This document shows positions 1 to 8,059 of a stretch of 10,213 nucleotides of DNA, in pieces; position 1 is the stretch's first letter; each line of letters starts with the position of its first letter. The notes under the pieces are model-generated. The model was not told the DNA's origin and made no database searches. It was given only the letters and a program-made list of their open reading frames with translations. The stretch is from contig SKTG01000039.1 in NCBI GenBank assembly GCA_007118045.1, positions 1 to 10,213 on the forward strand, in the 5' to 3' direction. The translations under genes and the position numbers were made by a program. This DNA comes from Nitriliruptoraceae bacterium. GTDB lineage: Bacteria; Actinomycetota; Nitriliruptoria; Nitriliruptorales; Nitriliruptoraceae.

Positions 1-3000
1 GGGGAGCCCGGCAACCGCTTCCAGATCGGCCAGATCTTCGGGTGGTACGAGGACGAGATCGACGAGGGCACGGGCGACCAGGCACCGTTCCGGGTGCCGA
101 AGAACCCGGAGGACCCGGTCACCGACGCGATCGACGACATCGGGTTGCGGACGCGCGAGTCGATCCGCGGCTGGATCTCCTACGGCGTGACCCATCCGAC
201 CAGGATCGACGGCGGCACCGCCGACGACAGCTTCACCGTCTACAGCAACCGGGAGGCACTGACGCTCGAAGGCGTCGGCGGGGACAACACCTTCACGTTG
301 CGCGCGTTCATCGCCAACGGCTCGATCACGGCCAACGGCGGCGTGGGCGATGACACCTTCAACTACGACTTCGAGTACGTCGACAACGAGGACGTCAACA
401 TCGACGGGGGTGCCGGCTTCAACACCTTCGTCGCCATCGGCACCGAGCTCCAGGACGGCTTCGTGGTCCGCGACGACGGGGTGTCGGTGTGCCGCATCGC
501 CGCGGATGCCGACCACCTCGACGGGAGGGTCCGCGCCGGCATCGTCGATCGTCTGCCGCTGCAGCCCGAGGATGCCACCGAGGAGGGCGACTGCGGCATC
601 CAGACCTCGACCGGGAACATCCAGCGGTTCGTGCTGTACGGGCTCGAGGGCAACAACGTGTTCTGGGCCCGGTCGACCGCCGCCGACAGCGAGACCTTCC
701 TGATCGGTGGACGGCACGGCTCGTCCTACGTGCTCGGCGACGACGGCGACCTGTCGGGTTTCGAGGGCACGATCGACGTCGTCGCCGACCTGCTCAACCT
801 CGGTGAGCGCGCCGAGCAGGCGCTTCGCTCGGTGGATCTGGACTTCCCCCCGCCGATCCTCTTCGAGGGCGAGGTGGCCTACAGCCCCGTCGATGCGCTG
901 ATCCCCGACGATGCGGTCGACGAGGACGCCGAACACCGGACGGTGGTCGATGCCTCGGGCATGCCCGGACAGACCGGCGACCAGGCCGGCGAGATGGTCG
1001 CCGAGCCCGACCAACGCGACGACACCGACGACGCCTACGGCGGGCGGATCTCCGGCCTGAACACCGCCGAGCCCGGCCGGTTCTCGGTCGGGACCGGAGG
1101 TGCGGTCCCGGGCCCGCCCTACCCCGGCGGCCTCGGCGTCCGCGGGCTCGACCTGTTGCGCGTCGTGCTCGGCGACGCGGCGGATGAGCTGACGGTGGTC
1201 GATACCCACGTCGACTACGAGATCACCCGCGACGACGGGCTGGGCGCGAACGCCACCAGTGAGGAGCAGGCCAGCGGGCCCGTTGGCACGTTCGGAGGCA
1301 GCGCGGGGTTCGCCACCATGATGGAGGACCCGACCGAGGACGAACCGGATCCGCTCGACGAACTGCTCGAACGGATCCTCGACGGCATCGACGGCTCGGA
1401 GCGGGCTGGACGGACCGAGATCCACGCCGGCGACGGTGATGACGACCTGCAGGTGGACGCCATCTCCGCAGCCACGTGGATCGAGCTGGACGCAGGCACC
1501 AACCGCCTGCGCATCGGCACCGACGCCGCGGCGGCCACCGACGTGCGCGCTGATCTGGAGGTACTGGGCGGCACCGGCAGCGACGACGTCGAGGTCGATG
1601 CCGGCGCCGGCGCACTCGCCGACGGCGCCGTCGGCCTACGGGCGGATCTGGACCTGCTCCGCGACGAGCCGGACCTACGACGCCCGCTGCCGGCCGACGA
1701 CCCTGCGGACGAGCAGGGCGACGAGCGGGAGCCCGACCACGAGCGGCGCGACGTCGTGGAGCTGACCGAGCTGGAGATGCCGGGGCTGGTCCGCCACGAC
1801 GCGGCGGTCGACGTCTTCCGCATCGTCACCGGCGGGGACACCGACGTCGTCAACGTCCGCGGAACCCTGGCGGGCGATCAGACACAGCTGCGCACCGGCG
1901 GGGCTGACGACCGGGTGTTCGTCTCCGGTGCGGCTGACCTCGGCCCGACGGACGCCACACCGGGTGAGCTGCACGGCCACCTCGACGACCTGGTGGGTGA
2001 CCTGGACCTCGATGCCGGGGACGGCGCGAACCTACTGATGGTCAGCGACCGCGACGGCACCGCACCACGGGCGGCGGCGCTCTCCGACGACACCTTCGTG
2101 ATCGACCGCGATGACCAGGCGGATCTGGGCAGGATCACCTTCGACGGGGCCGGGGACTTCACCCGGGGCGTGACCGTATGGTTGAGCGACGAGGGCCACG
2201 ACGTCGAGGTGACCGGCGCCCGACGCGACGGTGACGTCGACGCGATCATGGCCTGGGAGGATCCGGACCTCGCGAGCGGCGGCCCGCGCACCGTCACCAC
2301 GCTGAGCACGGGTGGTGGTGACGACCAGGTCACCGTGGACGTCGACGACGGTGACGGGCTGCTGGTGGTCAACCTCGAGGCCGGCGACGATGAGCTGCTC
2401 GGTGGCGACTCGACGCGTGGCTTCGTGGTCTTCGGCGGCGACGGGGCCGATCGGATCCAGACGGGCGCCGGCGACGACGTGGTCTTCGGCGACTTCGGAC
2501 GGATCGAGTACCGCGACGGCGGCGGTCAGCTGATCGGCGTGCTCGGGGTGCCGGACCGCATGGACCTGGTCAGCCGGCGGGCGATCCCACCCGAGACGGT
2601 GGCGACCTGCACCGCCCAGCCCGCCGTCGGCGCCGCCGGCGCCGTGGACGGCTGCCACGACGGGGACGGACTCGTCGTCTCCCACACGCGAGTACACGAC
2701 GGACTGCAGGTCGACGGAGTCGGCGAAGTCGAGCTACGCAACTGGCTGTCGCTCGGTGACGGGGACGACGTCGCGTTCGGTGGCGCCGGCTCGGACTGGA
2801 TCGAGGCCACCGGTGGCCGGGACGCGCTGCTCGGCGATCTCGGCGAGGTCCGCCGGATCCACCCGGACGTGCTCGGCGGGCCGCAGACGGTGGAGACCAA
2901 CGACGGCTTCATCGATGTCGAGGCGCTGGACGGCAGCCACGCCTACATCGTCGACGTCCACGACGAGGGCGGCGGCGCGGCAGACGTGATCCGGGCCGGC

Positions 3001-3663
3001 AACGGCGACGCCACGGAAGGCGGCAGCTGGTTGTTCGGTGGCATCGGCGACGACGTGATCGTCGGTGGTGACGCCGACGACGTCATCTTCGGTGGTGACG
3101 GCCACGATGCCATCTGGGGCGGGGAGGGCGACGACCGCATCTACAGCGGCTCGGGCGACAGCCTCGTCGACCTCAAGTGGGCGGGTTCCGGCCCGGCATC
3201 GCCCCGTGGCCCCGAGCTGCGCGACGGCTGGCCGATCGGTGGCTGGTGGCCGGGAAGCCCGGTCGTGCCACCCGCCGGTTGGGCCGCGCTGGCACCGGGC
3301 GTCGACGTCGACACCGATCCCGACACCGACAACGGCTCCGACCTGATCTATGGCGGAGACGGCCAGGACAGCATGCAAGCGGACGTCGGGGGCGCCGGAC
3401 CAGTGCCCGGTGATCGGCTGATCGACTGGTACGGCGCGCACAACGCCTACTACGTCTGCGACGGTGCCTACGGTGCCGGGCGGGTGGTGCGTCAACCCAG
3501 CCCCGGGATGGTCGCCGCCCTTCGCGAGCTGGCGGTCCTCGACGGGGCGTACGCAGCGGACGAGCCATCGGCCTCCGGGGCACGCCAGCTGGCGATCCCC
3601 GACGGCGGCAATCGCACCCCGACCCATCCGAACCACCCGGCCAACCACCATCCCCACTGCTGA
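1..3663 (+). CDS. RTX-type calcium-binding repeat protein, C-terminal part (5' end outside window)
   Basis: The reading frame is open from base 1, so this is the last 1220 residues of a larger protein; the GTG at 94 is internal, not a start. Numbering from the window start, classic RTX nonapeptides (GGxGxDxhx) lie at about residues 812-835, 921-950 and 1013-1054, for example GGIGDDVIVGGDADDVIFGG. Looser G-x-G-D-D beta modules recur from about residue 60 (GGTADDSF, VLGGTGSDDVEV, LSTGGGDDQVTV). In known RTX proteins these turns bind Ca2+ and fold outside the cell. Asp and Glu are very abundant. Six cysteines (164, 198, 870, 885, 1153, 1220) could form disulfides. Near the end is a DRLIDWYGAHNAYYV segment (from residue 1138); from memory, similar 'DRLIDW.GE.N.Y.VPF' segments close other giant bacterial RTX proteins. 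The last 17 residues are His/Pro-rich and end in Cys. No catalytic domain was recognised. Role is probably surface adhesion, matrix or a secreted structural protein; export signal and secretion route are not visible. Confidence 0.9.
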   Translation, partial: GEPGNRFQIGQIFGWYEDEIDEGTGDQAPFRVPKNPEDPVTDAIDDIGLRTRESIRGWISYGVTHPTRIDGGTADDSFTVYSNREALTLEGVGGDNTFTLRAFIANGSITANGGVGDDTFNYDFEYVDNEDVNIDGGAGFNTFVAIGTELQDGFVVRDDGVSVCRIAADADHLDGRVRAGIVDRLPLQPEDATEEGDCGIQTSTGNIQRFVLYGLEGNNVFWARSTAADSETFLIGGRHGSSYVLGDDGDLSGFEGTIDVVADLLNLGERAEQALRSVDLDFPPPILFEGEVAYSPVDALIPDDAVDEDAEHRTVVDASGMPGQTGDQAGEMVAEPDQRDDTDDAYGGRISGLNTAEPGRFSVGTGGAVPGPPYPGGLGVRGLDLLRVVLGDAADELTVVDTHVDYEITRDDGLGANATSEEQASGPVGTFGGSAGFATMMEDPTEDEPDPLDELLERILDGIDGSERAGRTEIHAGDGDDDLQVDAISAATWIELDAGTNRLRIGTDAAAATDVRADLEVLGGTGSDDVEVDAGAGALADGAVGLRADLDLLRDEPDLRRPLPADDPADEQGDEREPDHERRDVVELTELEMPGLVRHDAAVDVFRIVTGGDTDVVNVRGTLAGDQTQLRTGGADDRVFVSGAADLGPTDATPGELHGHLDDLVGDLDLDAGDGANLLMVSDRDGTAPRAAALSDDTFVIDRDDQADLGRITFDGAGDFTRGVTVWLSDEGHDVEVTGARRDGDVDAIMAWEDPDLASGGPRTVTTLSTGGGDDQVTVDVDDGDGLLVVNLEAGDDELLGGDSTRGFVVFGGDGADRIQTGAGDDVVFGDFGRIEYRDGGGQLIGVLGVPDRMDLVSRRAIPPETVATCTAQPAVGAAGAVDGCHDGDGLVVSHTRVHDGLQVDGVGEVELRNWLSLGDGDDVAFGGAGSDWIEATGGRDALLGDLGEVRRIHPDVLGGPQTVETNDGFIDVEALDGSHAYIVDVHDEGGGAADVIRAGNGDATEGGSWLFGGIGDDVIVGGDADDVIFGGDGHDAIWGGEGDDRIYSGSGDSLVDLKWAGSGPASPRGPELRDGWPIGGWWPGSPVVPPAGWAALAPGVDVDTDPDTDNGSDLIYGGDGQDSMQADVGGAGPVPGDRLIDWYGAHNAYYVCDGAYGAGRVVRQPSPGMVAALRELAVLDGAYAADEPSASGARQLAIPDGGNRTPTHPNHPANHHPHC

Positions 3664-3687
3664 GGGCGGGTCTGGCCCGAACCCTCA
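3661..3687 (+). terminator. Possible terminator hairpin overlapping the RTX gene stop codon
   Basis: TGAGGG plus CGGG pair with CCCG and CCCTCA around a 5-base loop (TCTGG), with a 2-base AA bulge in the 3' arm. That gives about 10 base pairs, starting at the stop codon itself. No T-tract follows, which is common in high-GC Actinobacteria. It sits between two convergent genes, where a terminator is expected. The call rests on base pairing and position only. Confidence 0.35.
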
Positions 3688-3823
3688 CGCTGCGTCCGAA
3701 CACACCGGCGCCGGCACGGCGGCCAGGAGGATCCCGGGCCGTCCTCTCCGGGCAACGGGCAGCTGGCGGCAGCGTCGATCCGCTGGCACCCCCGGCCGGT
3801 GCACGGCAGCGACCCGCGGCACC

Positions 3824-5473
3824 TCAGCGGGTGAGGACCGTGAGTTCCCACGCGTCCAGCACGCCCTCGTCATCCGCGACGTCGTCGCGGACCCACAGCG
3901 TCCAGTCGCCGGCGACCGGTTCCCCCACGAGGTCCATCAACGCGGGGACGTTCGACACGTCGAACCATACGGGTGGCTCCGGGGTCCGGCTGAACAGCTC
4001 CACCGGTGTCCCCGACGGAGAGATGAGCGTGACGACGAGGTCCTGCGGGTAGTCGTGGGACACCACCAGTCCGACGCGGACCTCCTCGACGGTGCCCTCC
4101 CCGGTCGCGACCAGAACATCCTCGACACCGGCGGGATCGGCGTCGGGGATGGGCAGCCCCGGTGAGGACGCTCCCTCGACGATCCCACCTGTCGGTTGCA
4201 TCGGGGGTTCGGGCGTCGGCTCGGGAGGCGTCTCCTCGACCGCGGGCTCGGGCCCCAAGACGTCGGTGAGGTCCAGCCCGACGTCCGGGGGGAGGACGAT
4301 CGCCAGGAGCGCGAGCACGGCGATCGTGCCACCCAACGAGGCGATCACGGGGACGGAGCTCGAGGGGCGCTGGCCGCGTCGGTGCACCGATCGGGCGACC
4401 CCCTCGTGCACGCGCTGCACCGTGTCCGGGTCGAGCTGTCGTTCGTAGGTTCGCACCTGCTCGGGCGTGGACCGCTCCGCGAAGGCGATGAGGTTGAGGT
4501 ACCGGTTGGTCAGGTGCGGGACCCCCGCGTACAGCTGCTGCACCCGCGGCAGCCACCGTCGCCGCACGCTGGCGGCCTGGTCGAGCACGCCCGTCATGCC
4601 CACCTCACGCGCCAGGCGCTTCCCCACGAGCATCCGGTTGAGTGCGACGAGCGACTCGTCCAGACGCCCGACCGTGTGCATCGCGATCTGGTCGCCGGTG
4701 TAGACGGTCGCGCGCTGCCACGGGGCGAGGAAGAAGTTGAGGAGCTTCAGCCGGTCCAGTGCGGACACCGCGAGGAAGGCGGGCGTCCAGACGTCGTGGG
4801 CGGCCTTGAGCGCCCCGAAGGAGGTCGCTAGCAGGAACCGCAGCTGGTCGCGGTTCTCGGGCTCGCTGAGCTCGGCGACCAGGTCGCCGTCGAGCAGGAG
4901 GATACGGGTGCCGAGGTAGCTGCTGAGCTCCACGGGCGGGTCGGCGGAGCCGACGACGAACACGGTCACCGCGCGGTTGTAACCGAGCTCCGCCCGGACC
5001 GTACGGATCGCCGCGTCCAGCTCCGGGAAGGTCGCGGGTGTGACCTCGGCAGCACGCCCGAGCAGCCTCGAACGGCCGATCTGGAGGAACCACCAGACGG
5101 TGGCGAGCAGGAGTAGCAGGGCCGCGGCGACGCCGATCAGCGCCCCGGGACCTCCCCCGCGCAGGAGCAGGATGATCGTGACGCCGAAGACGAGGACGGC
5201 TCCCGACAGCGCCAACGCGAACCGGGTCGACTCGTAGGGGTGGCGCAGCGCGTCGAGGTCGCTCCCTTGCGGCGCCGGTGGCGGCGGCGGGCCCTCCCCG
5301 GCTGGTCCCGTCGACCCTGACCGCGGATGCGCAGCGCCGAAGGCCACGGCGTCGGACGCATCTGGCGTGGGCTGGGCCACGATCTCGTCACCTGTGCCAC
5401 CTCGGTCGCCGGTCCCGTCGGCCGACGATCCGACCCCGTTCTCGACTGTCCGCGCGAGCCCGGGAGCTGTCAA
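3824..5473 (-). CDS. Membrane protein: zinc-less M48 (HtpX-like) peptidase domain with C-terminal P domain
   Basis: 549 residues from TTG at 5473. Order: a disordered Gly/Pro-rich N-terminus (1-75, with PPPPPAP), transmembrane helices at about 85-104 and 111-131, an M48-like region (about 140-345), a third helix (about 374-394), a Pro/Glu linker (408-428), and a P domain (about 436-548; IPD, HDYPQDLVVTLISPSGT, GDWTLWVRD, DEGVLDAWEL). FLLATSFGALKAAH (213-226) aligns without gaps with the M48 pattern F-V-L-G-H-E-L-G-H-x-K-x-G-H: both zinc histidines and the catalytic Glu are Thr217, Ala221 and Ser218. RATVYTGD (254-261) matches R-A-x-E-x-S-A-D with the third ligand Glu replaced by Val257; Asp261 remains. 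Positive residues after helix 2 put the M48-like part in the cytoplasm and the P domain outside. It is likely a scaffold or sensor rather than a protease. The start is uncertain: TTG lacks a Shine-Dalgarno, its first bases spell TTGACA, and GTG at 5380 (residue 32) is an alternative. No ligand-binding data or partner is visible. Confidence 0.88.
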   Translation of the reverse strand: MTAPGLARTVENGVGSSADGTGDRGGTGDEIVAQPTPDASDAVAFGAAHPRSGSTGPAGEGPPPPPAPQGSDLDALRHPYESTRFALALSGAVLVFGVTIILLLRGGGPGALIGVAAALLLLLATVWWFLQIGRSRLLGRAAEVTPATFPELDAAIRTVRAELGYNRAVTVFVVGSADPPVELSSYLGTRILLLDGDLVAELSEPENRDQLRFLLATSFGALKAAHDVWTPAFLAVSALDRLKLLNFFLAPWQRATVYTGDQIAMHTVGRLDESLVALNRMLVGKRLAREVGMTGVLDQAASVRRRWLPRVQQLYAGVPHLTNRYLNLIAFAERSTPEQVRTYERQLDPDTVQRVHEGVARSVHRRGQRPSSSVPVIASLGGTIAVLALLAIVLPPDVGLDLTDVLGPEPAVEETPPEPTPEPPMQPTGGIVEGASSPGLPIPDADPAGVEDVLVATGEGTVEEVRVGLVVSHDYPQDLVVTLISPSGTPVELFSRTPEPPVWFDVSNVPALMDLVGEPVAGDWTLWVRDDVADDEGVLDAWELTVLTR

Positions 5474-5499
5474 GGCATGGTCGGGTCGGGCCCCACCGG

Positions 5500-5521
5500 C
5501 GTGCCGCGGACCCGCGGCACG
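5500..5521. promoter_or_regulatory. Perfect 9-bp inverted repeat upstream of the pseudoprotease gene
   Basis: CGTGCCGCG (5500-5508) is followed by GACC and then its exact reverse complement CGCGGCACG (5513-5521). The dyad ends 27 bases upstream of the TTG start at 5473, and further upstream if the GTG at 5380 is used. A 22-bp two-fold symmetric site next to a divergent gap suggests a repressor operator. A leader hairpin is an alternative. High GC raises the chance of random dyads, but a perfect 9-bp one with a 4-base centre is still uncommon. Confidence 0.35.
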
Positions 5522-6011
5522 ACCGGGCGCCGGCGCGACGACGAGGTGGCCGGGAGGGGCTGTTGGTGGCTACCGCTCTTAGCGTTCGGCGCGGTCCGTG
5601 GCAGCGAGCCCGGGACCGATCTGCTCGCCCCGACCCGAGGGGATGCATGTCCGTCACGCGCCGAACGCGTGTGAACGTCCTGGCCGCCGAGCGAAGTGAT
5701 CTGAACTTGGCCCGGGAGCCAGCGACGAGCGGATCTCGCGCTTCGACGAGCAGCCCGTGTTCGAGCTCGTGGCCGGCAGGGGGCGCTGAAGCCGTCCACG
5801 TCGCGGCGCTCGTGTGGGGCTGGGGCGACGACGGACGCTGGATCGACCGCTCGCTCCGCGCGTTCCTGCGCGCGATCCTCGAGTGCCTCGGGATCTTCCA
5901 CAACCACCCCGATCGAGTTCGAAGCGCAGCACCGACCCATCAGCGCAGACCGCCCGGAAGGCCTCACGCTCGTCCACGCACAACCGCGCTCCTGGCATTT
6001 CGTTCCACCTC

Positions 6012-6048
6012 CGGCTCGTTGGCGGCACTGTCACCGTTCAACGAGCCG
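6012..6048 (-). terminator. Hairpin terminator after the multicopper oxidase gene
   Basis: CGGCTCGTTG (6012-6021) and CAACGAGCCG (6039-6048) are exact reverse complements, giving a 10-bp stem. CGG (6023-6025) and CCG (6034-6036) can extend it inside the 17-base loop. On the minus strand it begins 14 bases after the oxidase stop codon (6063-6065), the usual place for an intrinsic terminator. There is no T-run after it, so it may be a GC-type terminator or an mRNA-stabilising stem. Confidence 0.45.
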
Positions 6049-6062
6049 CGGCGTTGCAACCA

Positions 6063-7877
6063 CTACCTGAGCGCGGGGGGCCTCATGGATTTGGCGTCGG
6101 GTGATCCCACTACCTCGTAGGGGAGCATCATCTCGTTGTCTTCGTGCTCGAGGATGTGGCAGTGCCATACGTACTCGCCGATGTGGGTGACGTTCTGTCC
6201 GAAGGGGACGCCCGGTCCGGCCCCCGCGCCGAAGGGGATGATGATCCGTGTCACTTCCCCCGGGTGCGCCTGGATCGTGTCCTTCCACCCCCGCTCCGAG
6301 GGCCAGGGTGGCCGGGCCTCCTCGCCATTGAGATAGTCGTCCGCGCTCGGGTATGGACGCATCCCCTCGCCTACCTCGGCAGGCGTGAGCGTGTCGGCGC
6401 CGTAGATGGCCTCGAGGTACGCCTCGGCATCGATCGGCTGCCGGTTCTTGAGCAGGAACTGCACGAGATGGATGTGGATCGGGTGTGAGTCCTCGGTGAG
6501 GTTGATGAGGTTCCACTGCTCGACCGTGTCGACCGTCGGTGTCTCGATGTCCGTGGTGTCCCACAGGCGGTTGTTCAGCAGGGCCATGACCGGCTCGTCG
6601 GTGTCGGGATCCATGATCTCCACCAGCGTGAGGTTGCGCTCGACCACCACGGGCCCGGGCGGGACGATGGGGCTGCGAAGCACGGCAGCTGGGGTGCGGC
6701 TGAATCCCCGTCCCCGCTCCATCCGGAACTCCATGAGGCAGTCCTCGGGCCGACCGGAGAAGAAGGGCACCTCCTCCTCGTCCGCGGGGCTGACGAACAG
6801 CTCGTGTTCGCCAGGGCCGACATCGGCCAGGTAGAGCGATGCTCCCGGCCCCATCTCGCCGAAGTCGACCAGCACGTCCGCCCGCTCACCGGGGGCGAGC
6901 ACCAGGGGGCTGTCTTCCGTCCCCACGCTGGTGCGGTGCTCCAACAGGCCGGTGTCGGTCCCGATCTGATGCAACAACGGGAGCACCGCTCCACCGGCAT
7001 CGTGCACCTGTAGGTTGTAGAACCGTGAGCCGGAGCCGTTGAGGAGACGGAGCCGGTACCAGCCGCGCTTGACGTCGAGATGCGGGCGGATCTTGCCGTT
7101 GAGCACCGGATGGTTGCCGAAGAACTCGGGTTCCCACTCCGCCGGGTAGTACAGGCTGCCGTCGGCGTTGAACGTGCGGTCCTGGATCGCCAGCGGGATC
7201 TCGAAGGGCTTGGGCGGCAGTCCCAGTCCGTTCTCGTGCGGGTCACGGAGCAGGTAGAAGCCGGCCAGGCCCGCGTAGACGTTCAGCCGGGTGATACCCA
7301 GCGCGTGGTCGTGGTACCAGAGGGTGCCGGCCTGTTGGTCGTTGTCGTAGTGGTAGCGGTGCGACTCACCGGGCACGAAGGTGTCCTCGGGGTAGCCGTC
7401 GGACTCGGGCTCGACGTAGCCGCCGTGCTGGTGGAGCGACACCCGGGGGTGGTCCTGATCGTGGGCATGATCGGGACCGTGCAGTGACTCGTCGACCTCG
7501 AGGAGGTGCCCGTCGGTGAGATCGTTGTAGGCGACGAAGGTGACGGGCCGGCCGCGCCTCGCCTCGATGGTCGGTCCGAGATAGGACGCGCCGCCGAAGC
7601 CCCACGTCCGAGTCGGTCCCGGCATCTGACTGTGGAACCGGTGCGTGGAGGCAGACATGCTCAGCCCGGTGGATGCGAGCTTGCCCGTGGACCAAACCGG
7701 GGGGATCGGAAGTGGGTCCAGGAACGGCACGAGCTCGTGGGGGTCGATGAACACCTGCCCGCGAGCCGTCCGGGGAAAGCGCACGGGAAGCATCATGATC
7801 GCTCCCGTCGCGCTGGCGAGCATCAGGAACCGTCGCCGCGTGAGGACGAGGGGCACACGGGTGTCAGGTGAGGCCAC
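6063..7877 (-). CDS. Tat-exported CotA-type multicopper oxidase (laccase-like)
   Basis: 604 residues from GTG at 7877. It should oxidise phenolic or metal substrates with four coppers while reducing O2 to water, outside the membrane. A twin-arginine signal (TRRRFLML, residues 13-20, then a hydrophobic stretch to about 31) implies folded, copper-loaded export. All copper motifs are present: HQHGG (H149, H151), WYHDH (H189, H191), HPIHIH (H465, H468, H470) and HCHILEHEDNEM (H572, C573, H574, H578, axial M583). Blocks such as LWYHDHA.. TRLNVYAGL and GWKDTIQAH and WHCHILEHED closely follow Bacillus CotA spore-coat laccase, so the CotA/bilirubin-oxidase-like branch is favoured over three-domain plant-type laccases or CueO; no CueO-type Met-rich segment is seen. 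A His-rich stretch (133-143) precedes the first copper motif, as in CotA. The frame stays open upstream to about 8192, but that part is Arg-rich, lies before the Tat signal and overlaps IS debris. The true substrate is not shown. Confidence 0.95.
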   Translation of the reverse strand: MASPDTRVPLVLTRRRFLMLASATGAIMMLPVRFPRTARGQVFIDPHELVPFLDPLPIPPVWSTGKLASTGLSMSASTHRFHSQMPGPTRTWGFGGASYLGPTIEARRGRPVTFVAYNDLTDGHLLEVDESLHGPDHAHDQDHPRVSLHQHGGYVEPESDGYPEDTFVPGESHRYHYDNDQQAGTLWYHDHALGITRLNVYAGLAGFYLLRDPHENGLGLPPKPFEIPLAIQDRTFNADGSLYYPAEWEPEFFGNHPVLNGKIRPHLDVKRGWYRLRLLNGSGSRFYNLQVHDAGGAVLPLLHQIGTDTGLLEHRTSVGTEDSPLVLAPGERADVLVDFGEMGPGASLYLADVGPGEHELFVSPADEEEVPFFSGRPEDCLMEFRMERGRGFSRTPAAVLRSPIVPPGPVVVERNLTLVEIMDPDTDEPVMALLNNRLWDTTDIETPTVDTVEQWNLINLTEDSHPIHIHLVQFLLKNRQPIDAEAYLEAIYGADTLTPAEVGEGMRPYPSADDYLNGEEARPPWPSERGWKDTIQAHPGEVTRIIIPFGAGAGPGVPFGQNVTHIGEYVWHCHILEHEDNEMMLPYEVVGSPDAKSMRPPALR

Positions 7878-7884
7878 TGTCGTT

Positions 7885-7889
7885 CTCCC
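7885..7889 (-). promoter_or_regulatory. Ribosome binding site fixing the oxidase start
   Basis: On the minus strand GGGAG is followed by 7 bases (AACGACA) and then GTG at 7877. This is a good Shine-Dalgarno at normal spacing and places the Tat signal at residues 13-31. A second in-frame GTG at 7901 has no such site in front of it. Confidence 0.6.
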
Positions 7890-8059
7890 GAGGAGCGTGT
7901 TCACCGATGTTGCACCAGCACGGCGGCGGCGATGCACGGCCCCCTGAGTTCGGTCGCGCGGCGTGATGCCGTGCGCGCCAGTCGGTACGTGCCGGCCCCC
8001 GGCTGTCGCGTATGGCGGTCGCGCCGGCACCCAACGGCGCTGTGCCAGGCGGGCCGTCG

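Larger units (their letters stand above)
5474..6062. other. 589-bp gap without a confident gene; coding-like patches in several frames
   Basis: No continuous reading frame here looks like a normal protein throughout. Some stretches have the G/C-rich third positions of a gene. On the plus strand these are frame 1 from an ATG at 5647 (preceded by GAGGGG at 5637-5642) to about 5725, a frame-0 stretch at about 5700-5786 that ends in TGA, and frame 1 again from 5788 to about 5900 (for example VWGWGDDGRWIDRSLRAFLR). On the minus strand a short stretch at about 5930-6010 (VDEREAFRAVCADGS) also looks protein-like. The changing frames suggest an eroded gene, or chance in GC-rich DNA. I recognise no family. 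The left end holds the dyad at 5500-5521 and the right end the oxidase terminator. Confidence 0.4.

Noticed and set aside
2734..3657. 307-residue open frame on the minus strand
   Set aside because: It lies wholly antisense to clear RTX repeats; in GC-rich genes the complementary frame is often open. It shows no recognisable domain.
3783..3815. GCACC/GGTGC stem as a terminator for the pseudoprotease gene
   Set aside because: It has only 5 base pairs, an interrupted extension and no T-run; too weak to call.
5278..6120. 280-residue open frame on the plus strand
   Set aside because: It overlaps the 5' end of the pseudoprotease gene and the 3' end of the oxidase gene antisense, and its composition is not protein-like over most of its length. 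Only internal patches are noted as a possible decayed gene.
7934..7975. Hairpins upstream of the oxidase (GCACGGC/GCCGTGC and CGCGCGGC/GCCGTGCG)
   Set aside because: They compete for the same 3' arm, include a wobble or mismatch depending on strand, and are of a size expected by chance in this GC content.
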